A stretch of DNA of 5,566 nucleotides. Origin: Burkholderiales bacterium (lineage in GTDB: Bacteria > Pseudomonadota > Gammaproteobacteria > Burkholderiales > SG8-39). Under the pieces are notes generated by a model, which saw only the letters and a program-made list of their open reading frames with translations, was not told where the DNA came from and ran no database searches. Within the stretch, counting starts at the first letter, position 1; each line of letters opens with the position of its first letter. Below, piece after piece: positions 1 to 5,528 of this stretch. The stretch covers positions 1 to 5,566 of the forward strand of contig JADLDQ010000108.1 of NCBI GenBank assembly GCA_020846575.1, given 5' to 3'. The position numbers were made by a program, and so were the translations under genes.

Positions 1-37
1 AGATTCCGACTACCGACGGACGCGAGTTACATCTGAC

Positions 38-60
38 GGGCGACCGGCATCCGGTCGCTC
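38..60. repeat. Strong hairpin, possible terminator of a gene lying to the left
   Basis: GCGACCGG (40-47) and CCGGTCGC (51-58) are perfect inverted repeats around a 3-base loop. A G-T pair (39/59) and a G-C pair (38/60) extend the stem to 10. No T-run follows on either strand, so it is not a textbook intrinsic terminator. It could end a plus-strand gene entering from the left (a TGA lies at 34-36), but that gene cannot be identified from 11 codons. Confidence 0.4.
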
Positions 61-62
61 GC

Positions 63-110
63 GAGTAGCCCGGCAGGCAGTGAGTAGCCAGAAACGACGC
101 TAGCTACTCA
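63..110. repeat. Three GAGTAGC repeats (two direct, one inverted)
   Basis: GAGTAGCC occurs at 63-70 and 82-89, and its inverse GCTACTC at 103-109. The second and third copies form a perfect 8-bp inverted repeat, TGAGTAGC (81-88) and GCTACTCA (103-110), around a 14-base spacer. Copies start 19 to 21 bases apart, about two helical turns, so they lie on one face of the DNA. They sit just upstream of the integrase remnant, where recombinase arm-type sites or an operator would be expected. That role is inferred. Confidence 0.45.
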
Positions 111-131
111 CCAGCGGGCAAGAGGACAGGG

Positions 132-230
132 ACGGGAACGATACGCGACGTACAGATCCGCGACTGGATCAATGCAGGCAAAGCGCTGGCGAAATCCGAC
201 GGCGACGGGCTCACCTTCACGCTCTCGGCG
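132..230 (+). pseudogene. Tyrosine integrase, N-terminal remnant
   Basis: Read from 132 in frame, the sequence encodes TGTIRDVQIRDWINAGKALA followed by KSDGDGLTFTLSA. This matches the N-terminal arm-binding (DUF4102-like) domain of tRNA-targeting tyrosine integrases, which typically carry a V/I-R-x-W-I-x-A-G-K-P-x-A-K-S/A-D-G-x-G-L segment. Only about 33 codons survive. After the LSA the expected xGTAAWVLRYR region is missing and the sequence runs into a tRNA fragment 45 bases later. The codon where ATG would be expected is ACG (132-134), with a purine-rich AGAGGACAGGG just before it, suggesting loss of the start by one base change. The catalytic domain is absent, so the gene is dead. Its position beside a tRNA 3' half supports an old integration event. 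The family assignment rests on a short match recalled by eye. Confidence 0.7.
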
Positions 231-275
231 GGTTGCATACGGCTCGGCCTATGCGCGCCGCGTCTGCACGCGACG

Positions 276-336
276 CCAGTTTTGAAAACCGGCAAAGGGA
301 AACCCTTCCTGAGTTCGAATCTCACCGCCTCCGCCA
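276..336 (+). other. 3' half of tRNA-Ser(UGA), probable attachment-site scar
   Basis: These 61 bases read as a serine tRNA from anticodon stem to CCA end. The anticodon arm is CCAGT-TTTGAAA-ACCGG with UGA at 283-285. The long variable arm is AAGGG-AAA-CCCTT (295-307), the T arm has loop TTCGAAT (314-320), and the acceptor 3' strand CGCCTCC (326-332) is followed by G and CCA (334-336). The 5' half (GGAGGCG acceptor strand and D arm) is not upstream, so no functional tRNA can form. There are two stem mismatches: A278/C290 in the anticodon stem and C309/C325 in the T stem. A 3' fragment of this kind is what a tRNA-integrating element leaves at its distal end, so the element would lie to the left. 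Confidence 0.8.
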
Positions 337-351
337 TTGCCATTGCGCCCA

Positions 352-377
352 ACAAAGGCCCGCCACCTGGGCGGGCT
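352..377 (-). terminator. Rho-independent terminator of the ATPase-Nudix operon
   Basis: GCCCGCC (358-364) and GGCGGGC (370-376) form a perfect 7-bp stem around ACCTG, extendable by a G-T pair (357/377). On the minus strand the stem is followed by CTTTGTT, a fair T-tract, about 70 bases past the stop codon of the Nudix-fusion gene. On the plus strand it is followed only by TCGTCTT, so it might also weakly stop transcription from the left. Confidence 0.7.
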
Positions 378-445
378 CGTCTTCAGGCGCTGCCGATCAC
401 TGCTTGCGCCGACGCGATGCGGCCAAACCGGCGAGGCTGAGGCCG

Positions 446-1438
446 TTACGCGGGCCTCCAGGAGCCTCGGATCATCGCGATGCCGTGTGCGCCGCACACC
501 CAGGCCTGGTGCCGTTCGCCCGGCGCGACGCCCCCGAGCGCATAGACGGGAATCGCGGCATCGCGCGCGAGGCGCTCGAACGCCGGCCAGCCCATGGCCG
601 CGCGCTCCGGGTGGGTCGGCGTCGGATGCACCGGGCCGAGCACGGCGAAGTCCACGCCCAGCCGCTCGGCGGCGCGCAGTTCCTGCGCGTCGTGGCATGA
701 CGCACCCACCAGCGGCAGGTCGGGGCGCCGCTCCATCGCGGCCACCTGGCGCGCCGTCAAGTGCACCCCTTGCGCGCCGACCCTGGCTGCGAGCGCCGCA
801 TCGCCGTTGACCAGCACGCGCGCACCCTCGGGGCAGGCGATCGCCACCACGCGGCGGGCAAAGCTCTCCATGCGCTGCGGCGCATAGGCAGGCTCGCGCA
901 CCTGAACGAGGGCAAGACCATCGGCAAGGCGCTGCCTCAGCCGCTCGATGAAGAGTTCCTCCCCCAGGGGTCCCGCCTGGGTGATCGCGTATTCCGCGGG
1001 CAGGCCGAGCGCTCGCAGCACCGGCGCGTTGGCCGGCAGCATCGGCTCGACATCCACCGAGGCGACGTCCTGCCAGGCGAGCGCGTCGTGTTCGCGGGCG
1101 ATCACCGACCCCAGCCAGGAACGCACCCGGAAGAAGTGCAGGCGCACGCGCGCATGCGGATACTCGAACACGCGCGTGATCCAGGGATGCGCCTCCCCGA
1201 CGTCCACGCCCAGCTCCTCGCGAATCTCGCGCGCCAGCGCCGCGACGGCGGATTCCCCGCTCTCCACCTTTCCGCCCGGGAACTCCCAGTACCCCGCGTA
1301 CACCTTGCCCCGCGGCCGCCGCGCCAGGAGCACGCGGCCGTCCTGCGCGCGGATCAGCACGGCGACGGCTACGTCCACCACCTCGGCAAGCGACGCACGC
1401 CGCGCATGGCTCACGCTCGCGTCCCCGGCGGCGCTCAC
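446..1438 (-). CDS. Nudix hydrolase fused to a ThiE/TenI-like domain
   Basis: 330 residues in two domains. Residues ~20-145 are a MutT-type Nudix domain with a perfect Nudix box (G56-x5-E62-x7-R70-E71-I-x-E74-E75-x-G77-V78). The family hydrolyses nucleoside diphosphates linked to another group, such as 8-oxo-dGTP, with Mg2+ held by the RExxEE glutamates. Residues ~150-330 form a thiamine-phosphate-synthase-like barrel with VQVRE (178-182), LVNG (209-212), GVHL (224-227), GAS (245-247), GPVHPTPT (268-275), LGG (301-303) and GAHGIAMI (316-323). Several ThiE residues are replaced: the phosphate-contacting Lys by P183, the Mg-binding Asp positions by G212 and Q231, and the Lys of the TxTK motif by H276. 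NG instead of ND resembles TenI. Thiamine phosphate synthesis is therefore unlikely. Such fusions are known in beta- and gammaproteobacteria; the Nudix part is thought to be the active one, in oxidised-nucleotide clean-up. The start is GTG, overlapping the ATPase stop as GTGA, so translation is probably coupled. The protein is soluble, with no signal peptide. Confidence 0.9.
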   Translation of the reverse strand: MSAAGDASVSHARRASLAEVVDVAVAVLIRAQDGRVLLARRPRGKVYAGYWEFPGGKVESGESAVAALAREIREELGVDVGEAHPWITRVFEYPHARVRLHFFRVRSWLGSVIAREHDALAWQDVASVDVEPMLPANAPVLRALGLPAEYAITQAGPLGEELFIERLRQRLADGLALVQVREPAYAPQRMESFARRVVAIACPEGARVLVNGDAALAARVGAQGVHLTARQVAAMERRPDLPLVGASCHDAQELRAAERLGVDFAVLGPVHPTPTHPERAAMGWPAFERLARDAAIPVYALGGVAPGERHQAWVCGAHGIAMIRGSWRPA

Positions 1439-2337
1439 CGGCGCCTCGCGCGTGCGCCGCTCGCGCGCTTCCGGCCGGCGCCCTGACGGCCGGCCCAGTC
1501 GCGCGCGAACTGCCAGGCGACCCGGCCCGAGCGCGAGCCGCGCGCGAGCGCCCAGCGCAGCGCCTCGGCGCGCGCGGCTGGCGAAAGCCGGCAGCCGAAT
1601 TCACCCAGCCAGTGCCCGGCGATGTCGAGGTAGTGGTCCTGGTCGAACGGGTGAAACGAGACCCACAGGCCGAAGCGCTCGGAAAGTGAAATCTTTTCCT
1701 CGGAGGTCTCGCTCGGGTGGATCTCGCCGCCGGCGTGCCGGTAGTCGAGGTTCTCCTGCATGAACTCGGGCATCAGGTGCCGCCGGTTCGAGGTGGCATA
1801 GACGAGCAGATTCTCGGGCGCAGCGGCGACCGAGCCGTCCAGCACGGCCTTCAGCGCCTTGTACCCCGCCTCGTTCGCCTCGAAGGAGAGGTCGTCGCAG
1901 AACACGATGAAGCGCTCCGGGCGCTCCGTTATCAGCTCGGCGATATCCGGCAGATCGACCAGATCGTTCTTGTCCACCTCGAGCAGGCGCAGGCCCTCGC
2001 GTGCGAAACGGTTGAGCAGCGCCTTCACCAGCGAGGACTTGCCGGTGCCGCGCGCACCGGTCAGGAGCACGTTGTTCGCCGGGCGCCGCGCCACGAACTG
2101 GCGGGTATTGGCCTCGATCGCCTGCTTCTGGGTATCGATCCCGCGCAGGTTGTCCAGGCGGATCGCGTGCGGGTGCGCCACCGCCTGCAGCTGGCCGCGG
2201 CCGTTGCGCCTGCGCCATCGAAACGCGCTGCTCGCGTTCCAGGCGGGCGGCGCGGGCACCGGCGGCAGCAGCGCCTCGACGTGGTCGAGCAGCGCGTCGA
2301 TCCGCTTCACCAGACGCTCGATTCCTGTTTCCTGCAC
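1435..2337 (-). CDS. DUF815-family P-loop ATPase (AAA-like)
   Basis: From the chosen GTG the protein has 300 residues. A central ATPase core shows Walker A GARGTGKS (94-101), a Walker B-type strand FIVFCDDL (143-150) ending in two acidic residues, a sensor-1-like YATSNRRHLMPE (180-191), and a sensor-2-like SRSGRVAWQFARDW (268-281). The N-terminus has an amphipathic IERLVKRIDALLDHVEALLP helix (6-25). The C-terminal ~20 residues are very basic and probably disordered. These are the marks of the DUF815 ATPases, whose cellular role is not established. I chose GTG at 2337 because GGAGG (2342-2346) precedes it by 4 bases and because family members begin near this helix. In-frame alternatives are ATG at 2403 (no ribosome site) and TTG at 2442 (335 residues). 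It overlaps the downstream Nudix-fusion gene by GTGA. As I recall, this pair commonly follows argJ in beta- and gammaproteobacteria; here argJ is not upstream. Confidence 0.88.
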   Translation of the reverse strand: MQETGIERLVKRIDALLDHVEALLPPVPAPPAWNASSAFRWRRRNGRGQLQAVAHPHAIRLDNLRGIDTQKQAIEANTRQFVARRPANNVLLTGARGTGKSSLVKALLNRFAREGLRLLEVDKNDLVDLPDIAELITERPERFIVFCDDLSFEANEAGYKALKAVLDGSVAAAPENLLVYATSNRRHLMPEFMQENLDYRHAGGEIHPSETSEEKISLSERFGLWVSFHPFDQDHYLDIAGHWLGEFGCRLSPAARAEALRWALARGSRSGRVAWQFARDWAGRQGAGRKRASGARARRR

Positions 2338-2448
2338 GCTGCCTCCGGGTGAGGGGTTCGGGACTGCCGCGACGATCGACTGCTGCGTCGCGTCCGGGCG
2401 CATCGCGTCCGGACGGCGCGCAACGGGTGCCGCGCGCGGCAAGGCGCC

Positions 2449-2471
2449 GGGGCGCCCCGCCGATTATTGCA
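2449..2471 (-). promoter_or_regulatory. Candidate extended -10 promoter for the ATPase-Nudix operon
   Basis: On the minus strand TGCAATAAT (2471-2463) matches an extended -10 element (TG-n-TATAAT) with one hexamer change (AATAAT). It is an A/T island in very GC-rich DNA, in the 190-bp gap upstream of the ATPase gene. Transcription would begin near 2456, inside a perfect 10-bp palindrome GGGGCGCCCC (2449-2458) that could be an operator or simply a composition effect. No convincing -35 box is seen. Confidence 0.35.
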
Positions 2472-2490
2472 AATCCCCGGCGCCCGCTGC

Positions 2491-2510
2491 GCCCGCGGGA
2501 CAGCGCGGGC
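2491..2510 (-). terminator. GC hairpin after the asparaginase-like gene
   Basis: GCCCGCG (2491-2497) and CGCGGGC (2504-2510) form a perfect 7-bp stem with a 6-base loop, 17 bases past the stop codon of the asparaginase-like gene. There is no T-tract after it on the minus strand, so it may end transcription weakly or only protect the 3' end of the message. Confidence 0.35.
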
Positions 2511-2527
2511 TGCACCCCGCGTGCCGA

Positions 2528-4249
2528 TCAGTGCGTGTCGAACAGCGCCTGGTACAGCGCAACTTTCTGCCGCACCGCCTCGCGCTCGGCCACACCGGGA
2601 TTGGCGGGGTCCGCCGCGGGCGGCAAGGTCCCGAGCTTCAGCAGGCAGGCCATCAGGAGCAGCCGCGCCTTGGTGGCGGTGAGGTTGCTCCCGGCGATGA
2701 ACACCGAGCCGGGATTGACCGGCACCATGCCTTCCGCGTTGCCCCTGCCCACTTTCACCACCGGCATGCCGCTGAACACGGCGCGCTCGAGGGCGGCATC
2801 CACGCTGCGGGTCATGCCGCCGAAGGGCGCAGCGCCTTCACCGACGAAGCCCGCCAGCGGCGTGGCTTCGAGGTTGCGCCCGATGCACGCCAGGATGTCG
2901 ACCTCGGCCGCAGCATCGCCGCTCGCATCTTCGGGCAGGTAGCGAGCCGTCTTGCAGATCGACACGTGCGGGATCGCCGCGGCAAGCAGCTCGCCGTTCG
3001 CATCCTTCACCGGCACCTCGGTCGCGACGATGCGCCCGCCCGAGCGGGCCACGCCGCAGACCGCCCGGGGCAGCACGGGCAGGCGCAGCGCCGAGCAATG
3101 GGTGTGGCGCCGCGCCGGACGGAAGGTGAGCGCCGGCGGTCCCGGCTGCCCGATGGTGCCGACGATGCCGCCATGGCCACCGGTGGCCACGTAGCCGCCG
3201 GGCCGCGCGTCCGCTTTCTGCACCTCGCGCGAATGGAACACGAGCTCGTCCAGCACCGCCACCGCACCGACGCTGTCGCGCCCGTCGGACCCCTTCCAGA
3301 TCCCGGACACGATGTAGTCGACCGAGTCCACGATATTGCGATCGCCGTCGTTGGCGAGGGCGCCGTGCGGCCGCTGCGAGGAATTACCGCAGATCGGTAC
3401 CGTGGTGTCGATGAGCAGGTTCAGCCAGTAGATCGACTCCTCGACGCTGGGGCTGCCTTCCAGCCAGATCGCGCCCGCGTAGCGGCCGCCGCCGAGCGCG
3501 GTCTGGACCATGTTGGTGACCTGCGCCAGCCGCGCCCTGGGCGGCTCGCCCCGCAGGTGCACCGGCCGGTAGGGCCAGAAGTCCTCGCCCCACTTCTCGG
3601 GCGGGATGTCACCCTCGCCCGCGTCGGTGCGCAGCGCCGCGGGCAGGCCCTTCTGATAGCCGCCCGAGGGCGCCGCACGGTAGAAATCGAAATCGGCCTT
3701 CGAAGAGAGCATGTTCGCCAGGCCGTTCTCGTCCAGACCGAAGCGGTCGATCTCCTCGAAGATGCGCGAGGCGTCCGGGTAGAAGGTCTGGCGCGATTTC
3801 GCGGGCGGTGCGAGCGGGAAGGCCGTGGTGTCTTCCCAGGGCTCGCCGTTCGCCTGGCGCGCCATGTAAGGCAGGAGGTACAGACCGTCCTCGGGGCGCA
3901 GCGTCACTTCGTATACCGGTTTGTCCTCGGGCGAGGACCGCTCGCTGCGGAACACCCCGTTCGGGTCCAGGTAACCGTCCGGCGAACCGTACAAGTGCGC
4001 CGAGTCGCGCTCCAGGGGATGCGCGCTGAATTGTTCGATGTACACCTTGACCGCAGCGGCGAGCCGCTGGGGGCGAAGCGCATCGAAGCGCGGCGGCGAA
4101 CCGTCGCGATGGCGCAGCGGCACCAGCCCGTACTTCTCGCGGGCCTTGGCGCCTGTCACCAGGGGTTCGCTGTTCTGGACCGTCGCCGTGGGCCCGGAGA
4201 ACACTGCGATACGAATTCTGCTGCGCGCGGCTTCATCCGGGGTATTCAT
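2528..4249 (-). CDS. Asparaginase-superfamily protein with altered active-site motif
   Basis: 573 residues, much longer than ordinary L-asparaginases (~330). Near the N-terminus IAVFSGPTATVQNS (14-27) corresponds to the TGGTIA motif, with T21 at the nucleophile position. WLEGSPSVEESIYWL (262-276) corresponds to THGTDTMEETAYFL, with T-D-T changed to S266-P267-S268. Further on, CGNSSQRP...ANDGDRNIVDSV (287-310) matches the GAMRP...ADGPxNL region. REVQKADAR (341-349) places K345 at the catalytic lysine, and RPARRHT (377-383) matches the ARKHT region of E. coli AnsB. The C-terminus has MPVVKVGRGNAEG (495-507) and NLTATKARLLLMACL (522-536), typical of the C-terminal domain. Residues ~40-230 are an insertion between the first two motifs. 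Loss of the substrate-binding aspartate makes ordinary asparaginase activity doubtful; another amide or related substrate is possible. No signal peptide is seen, so it is probably cytosolic. ATG at 4249 was chosen because AGGAG (4256-4260) precedes it by 6 bases; the frame stays open upstream to 4444 without a better site. It is divergent from the cupin dioxygenase-like gene. Confidence 0.85.
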   Translation of the reverse strand: MNTPDEAARSRIRIAVFSGPTATVQNSEPLVTGAKAREKYGLVPLRHRDGSPPRFDALRPQRLAAAVKVYIEQFSAHPLERDSAHLYGSPDGYLDPNGVFRSERSSPEDKPVYEVTLRPEDGLYLLPYMARQANGEPWEDTTAFPLAPPAKSRQTFYPDASRIFEEIDRFGLDENGLANMLSSKADFDFYRAAPSGGYQKGLPAALRTDAGEGDIPPEKWGEDFWPYRPVHLRGEPPRARLAQVTNMVQTALGGGRYAGAIWLEGSPSVEESIYWLNLLIDTTVPICGNSSQRPHGALANDGDRNIVDSVDYIVSGIWKGSDGRDSVGAVAVLDELVFHSREVQKADARPGGYVATGGHGGIVGTIGQPGPPALTFRPARRHTHCSALRLPVLPRAVCGVARSGGRIVATEVPVKDANGELLAAAIPHVSICKTARYLPEDASGDAAAEVDILACIGRNLEATPLAGFVGEGAAPFGGMTRSVDAALERAVFSGMPVVKVGRGNAEGMVPVNPGSVFIAGSNLTATKARLLLMACLLKLGTLPPAADPANPGVAEREAVRQKVALYQALFDTH

Positions 4250-4255
4250 CGCGTG

Positions 4256-4260
4256 CTCCT
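4256..4260 (-). promoter_or_regulatory. Ribosome binding site of the asparaginase-like gene
   Basis: AGGAG on the minus strand, 6 bases before ATG 4249. It decides the start against upstream in-frame codons of the open frame, none of which has a well-placed site. Confidence 0.75.
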
Positions 4261-4313
4261 GGGTTGCGGTCCGGTCTTCGCTCTCATGGCGCCAGCTTGC
4301 ACCTGTCGGGAAA

Positions 4314-4345
4314 GCCTGTACAGGCCGGCCGATCGATTTTTCGAT
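4314..4345. promoter_or_regulatory. Palindrome cluster between the divergent genes, possible operator
   Basis: Adjacent palindromes fill this stretch: GCCTGTACAGGC (4314-4325, perfect 12 bp), GGCCGGCC (4323-4330), CGATCG (4330-4335), and ATCGA-TTTT-TCGAT (4332-4345). It lies ~65-96 bases before the asparaginase-like start and ~95 bases before the -10 box of the cupin gene, where a shared regulator could act on both. No regulator gene is in the window. The role is inferred from symmetry and position. Confidence 0.4.
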
Positions 4346-4439
4346 GAGCGCCGAGTTCATCGTGGCGCCGGGCGTATTGCCTTCCTGCCTGGGCGTTGCG
4401 TCGTCCCGTCCCGTGAACCGGCGCGCCGCTCCTGCGCGG

Positions 4440-4445
4440 TACAAT
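4440..4445 (+). promoter_or_regulatory. -10 box of the cupin dioxygenase-like gene
   Basis: TACAAT matches the sigma-70 -10 consensus at five of six bases and stands in GC-rich DNA 46 bases before ATG 4492, giving a leader of about 40 bases. No good -35 hexamer lies at the usual spacing; the nearest candidate, GTGAAC (4413-4418), is 21 bases away. A weak -35 is compatible with activator-dependent expression. Confidence 0.55.
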
Positions 4446-4482
4446 CACCGGGGTCCACCGCAACGTATCCACAATGCGAAGC

Positions 4483-4486
4483 GAGG
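4483..4486 (+). promoter_or_regulatory. Ribosome binding site of the cupin gene
   Basis: GAGG, 5 bases before ATG 4492. It supports that start over the in-frame ATG at 4474, which has no ribosome site and would place GAGG inside the coding sequence. Confidence 0.6.
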
Positions 4487-4491
4487 TCCCT

Positions 4492-5457
4492 ATGGGAAAC
4501 AACGACACGGCAGCGGCGATCGCGGCAGCAGGCAACCTGGACGAGCTCTATCCCACGCTCGCGGCGGCGCGCTTCACCGCCGGCTGGCACAAGAAGCGTC
4601 CGTCGCTGTGGGCGCAACCGACCAGCGAGTACCGGCCCATGCACTGGCGCTACGCGCACGGCCGGCTGGCTCTGGACCGCGCCGCCGAGTGGATCGACAC
4701 CGAACTCGCGGAGCGCCGCAACCTGGTCATGTACAACCCGGTCGGCGATAACGACTACGCCACCGCCAGGACCATCATCTGCGCCTACCAGATGATCAGG
4801 CCGGGCGAGTACGCCAAGTCCCACCGCCACACGCCGAACGCACTGCGCCTGATGCTGGACGGTGGCCCAGGCGTCTACACCGTGGTGAACGGCGTCAAGC
4901 TGCCGATGATCGCCGGCGACGTGCTCCTGACGCCCAACTGGTGCTGGCACAGCCACTACAACGAGGGCGTCGAGAACGGCTACTGGATCGACTACCTCGA
5001 CGTGCCCCTGGTGCACCTGCTGGAGCCGATGTTCTTCGAGCAGGACCACGCCAGACCCCAGCCGGTGACCGAGGAGCCGAAGGCGCACGAGTTCTGGTTC
5101 CCGTACGCCCGCACGCAGGCGCAGCTCGCCGATGCCGCACCCGACGCGAACGGCGTTCGCACCCTCACGCTCTCGACGCCCGCCTTCAAGACCATCGAGC
5201 TGCGATTCCACCGCGTTCCGGCCGGCGGATCGACCCGCAGGCGCCGCACCACGGCGAGCGGCGTGTTCGCGATCACCGAGGGAGAAGGCAGCACGCGCGC
5301 AGGCGCCGAGCGCTTCGACTGGACGCGCGGCGACGTGTTCGTGGTCCCGTCCTGGACGCCCTTCGAGATCAGCGCCGCGCGCGATGCGACGCTGTTCGAG
5401 TGCACCGACGCGCTGCTGCTGCGCACGCTCGATCTGCTGCGCGAACGCGACGACTGA
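4492..5457 (+). CDS. Gentisate 1,2-dioxygenase-family bicupin protein
   Basis: 321 residues with two cupin domains, the layout of gentisate 1,2-dioxygenases and relatives that use Fe(II) and O2 to open hydroxylated aromatic rings. In the first cupin, SHRHTPNALRLMLDG (110-124) supplies H111 and H113, and TPNWCWHSHYNEG (147-159) supplies H153. The spacing closely matches the three iron ligands of gentisate dioxygenases. The second cupin (~225-310) keeps the fold signature (GVFAITEGEG, 257-266; GDVFVVPSWTPFEI, 280-293), but its metal motif reads STRRRRTT (247-254) without histidines, so it probably binds no metal. It is shorter than many gentisate dioxygenases (~340-375). The exact substrate (gentisate, salicylate, aminosalicylate or hydroxynaphthoate type) cannot be read from the sequence. 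No maleylpyruvate isomerase or fumarylpyruvate hydrolase gene is nearby. It is divergent from the asparaginase-like gene and has its own -10 box. The upstream ATG at 4474 would add six residues. Confidence 0.88.
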   Translation: MGNNDTAAAIAAAGNLDELYPTLAAARFTAGWHKKRPSLWAQPTSEYRPMHWRYAHGRLALDRAAEWIDTELAERRNLVMYNPVGDNDYATARTIICAYQMIRPGEYAKSHRHTPNALRLMLDGGPGVYTVVNGVKLPMIAGDVLLTPNWCWHSHYNEGVENGYWIDYLDVPLVHLLEPMFFEQDHARPQPVTEEPKAHEFWFPYARTQAQLADAAPDANGVRTLTLSTPAFKTIELRFHRVPAGGSTRRRRTTASGVFAITEGEGSTRAGAERFDWTRGDVFVVPSWTPFEISAARDATLFECTDALLLRTLDLLRERDD

Positions 5458-5469
5458 AGCGAGAGTGCG

Positions 5470-5500
5470 GCGCGGGCGCCGCGCGCCGCGGCGCCCGCGC
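5470..5500. terminator. Strong GC hairpin after the cupin gene
   Basis: A perfect 13-bp inverted repeat, GCGCGGGCGCCGC (5470-5482) and GCGGCGCCCGCGC (5488-5500), with a 5-base loop, 12 bases past the stop. No T-run follows, so intrinsic termination is uncertain, but position and stem strength suggest a 3'-end structure. Confidence 0.5.
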
Positions 5501-5528
5501 AGAGCGCGCGACTCGACCCGCGCGCTCT
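5501..5528. terminator. Second tandem hairpin
   Basis: A perfect 10-bp inverted repeat, AGAGCGCGCG (5501-5510) and CGCGCGCTCT (5519-5528), with an 8-base loop. It abuts the previous hairpin with no gap. The plus strand ends in CTCTCCT rather than a T-run. It may act with the first as a tandem or two-way terminator for a convergent gene beyond the window. The remaining bases to 5566 are GC-rich, contain the palindrome GCGGCGCCGC (5532-5541), and show no gene. Confidence 0.45.

Noticed and set aside
1..36. Tail of a plus-strand gene ending at TGA 34-36
   Set aside because: Eleven codons are too few to recognise or to separate from chance, although a hairpin follows.
247..336. Complete, functional tRNA-Ser
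   Set aside because: No GGAGGCG acceptor strand or D arm lies in the 30 bases before the anticodon stem, and two stems carry mismatches; only the 3' half is present.
249..1604. 451-codon minus-strand open frame across the Nudix-fusion gene
   Set aside because: Alternative frame of the real gene with an Ala/Gly/Arg-rich product; the Nudix box is in the other frame.
4250..4444. 65-residue N-terminal extension of the asparaginase-like protein
   Set aside because: The frame is open and has a further in-frame ATG, but no well-placed ribosome site, whereas ATG 4249 has AGGAG at ideal spacing and begins just before the conserved first motif.
1859..4795. Very long plus-strand open frame (978 codons)
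   Set aside because: It runs antisense to the asparaginase-like and ATPase genes and into the cupin gene in another frame. Its product is Arg/Ala/Gly/His-rich with no recognisable domain. GC-rich genes routinely leave such open shadow frames.
4357..5211. 284-codon minus-strand open frame opposite the cupin gene
   Set aside because: Shadow of a well-recognised cupin gene; low-complexity Val/Gly/Arg composition and no motif.
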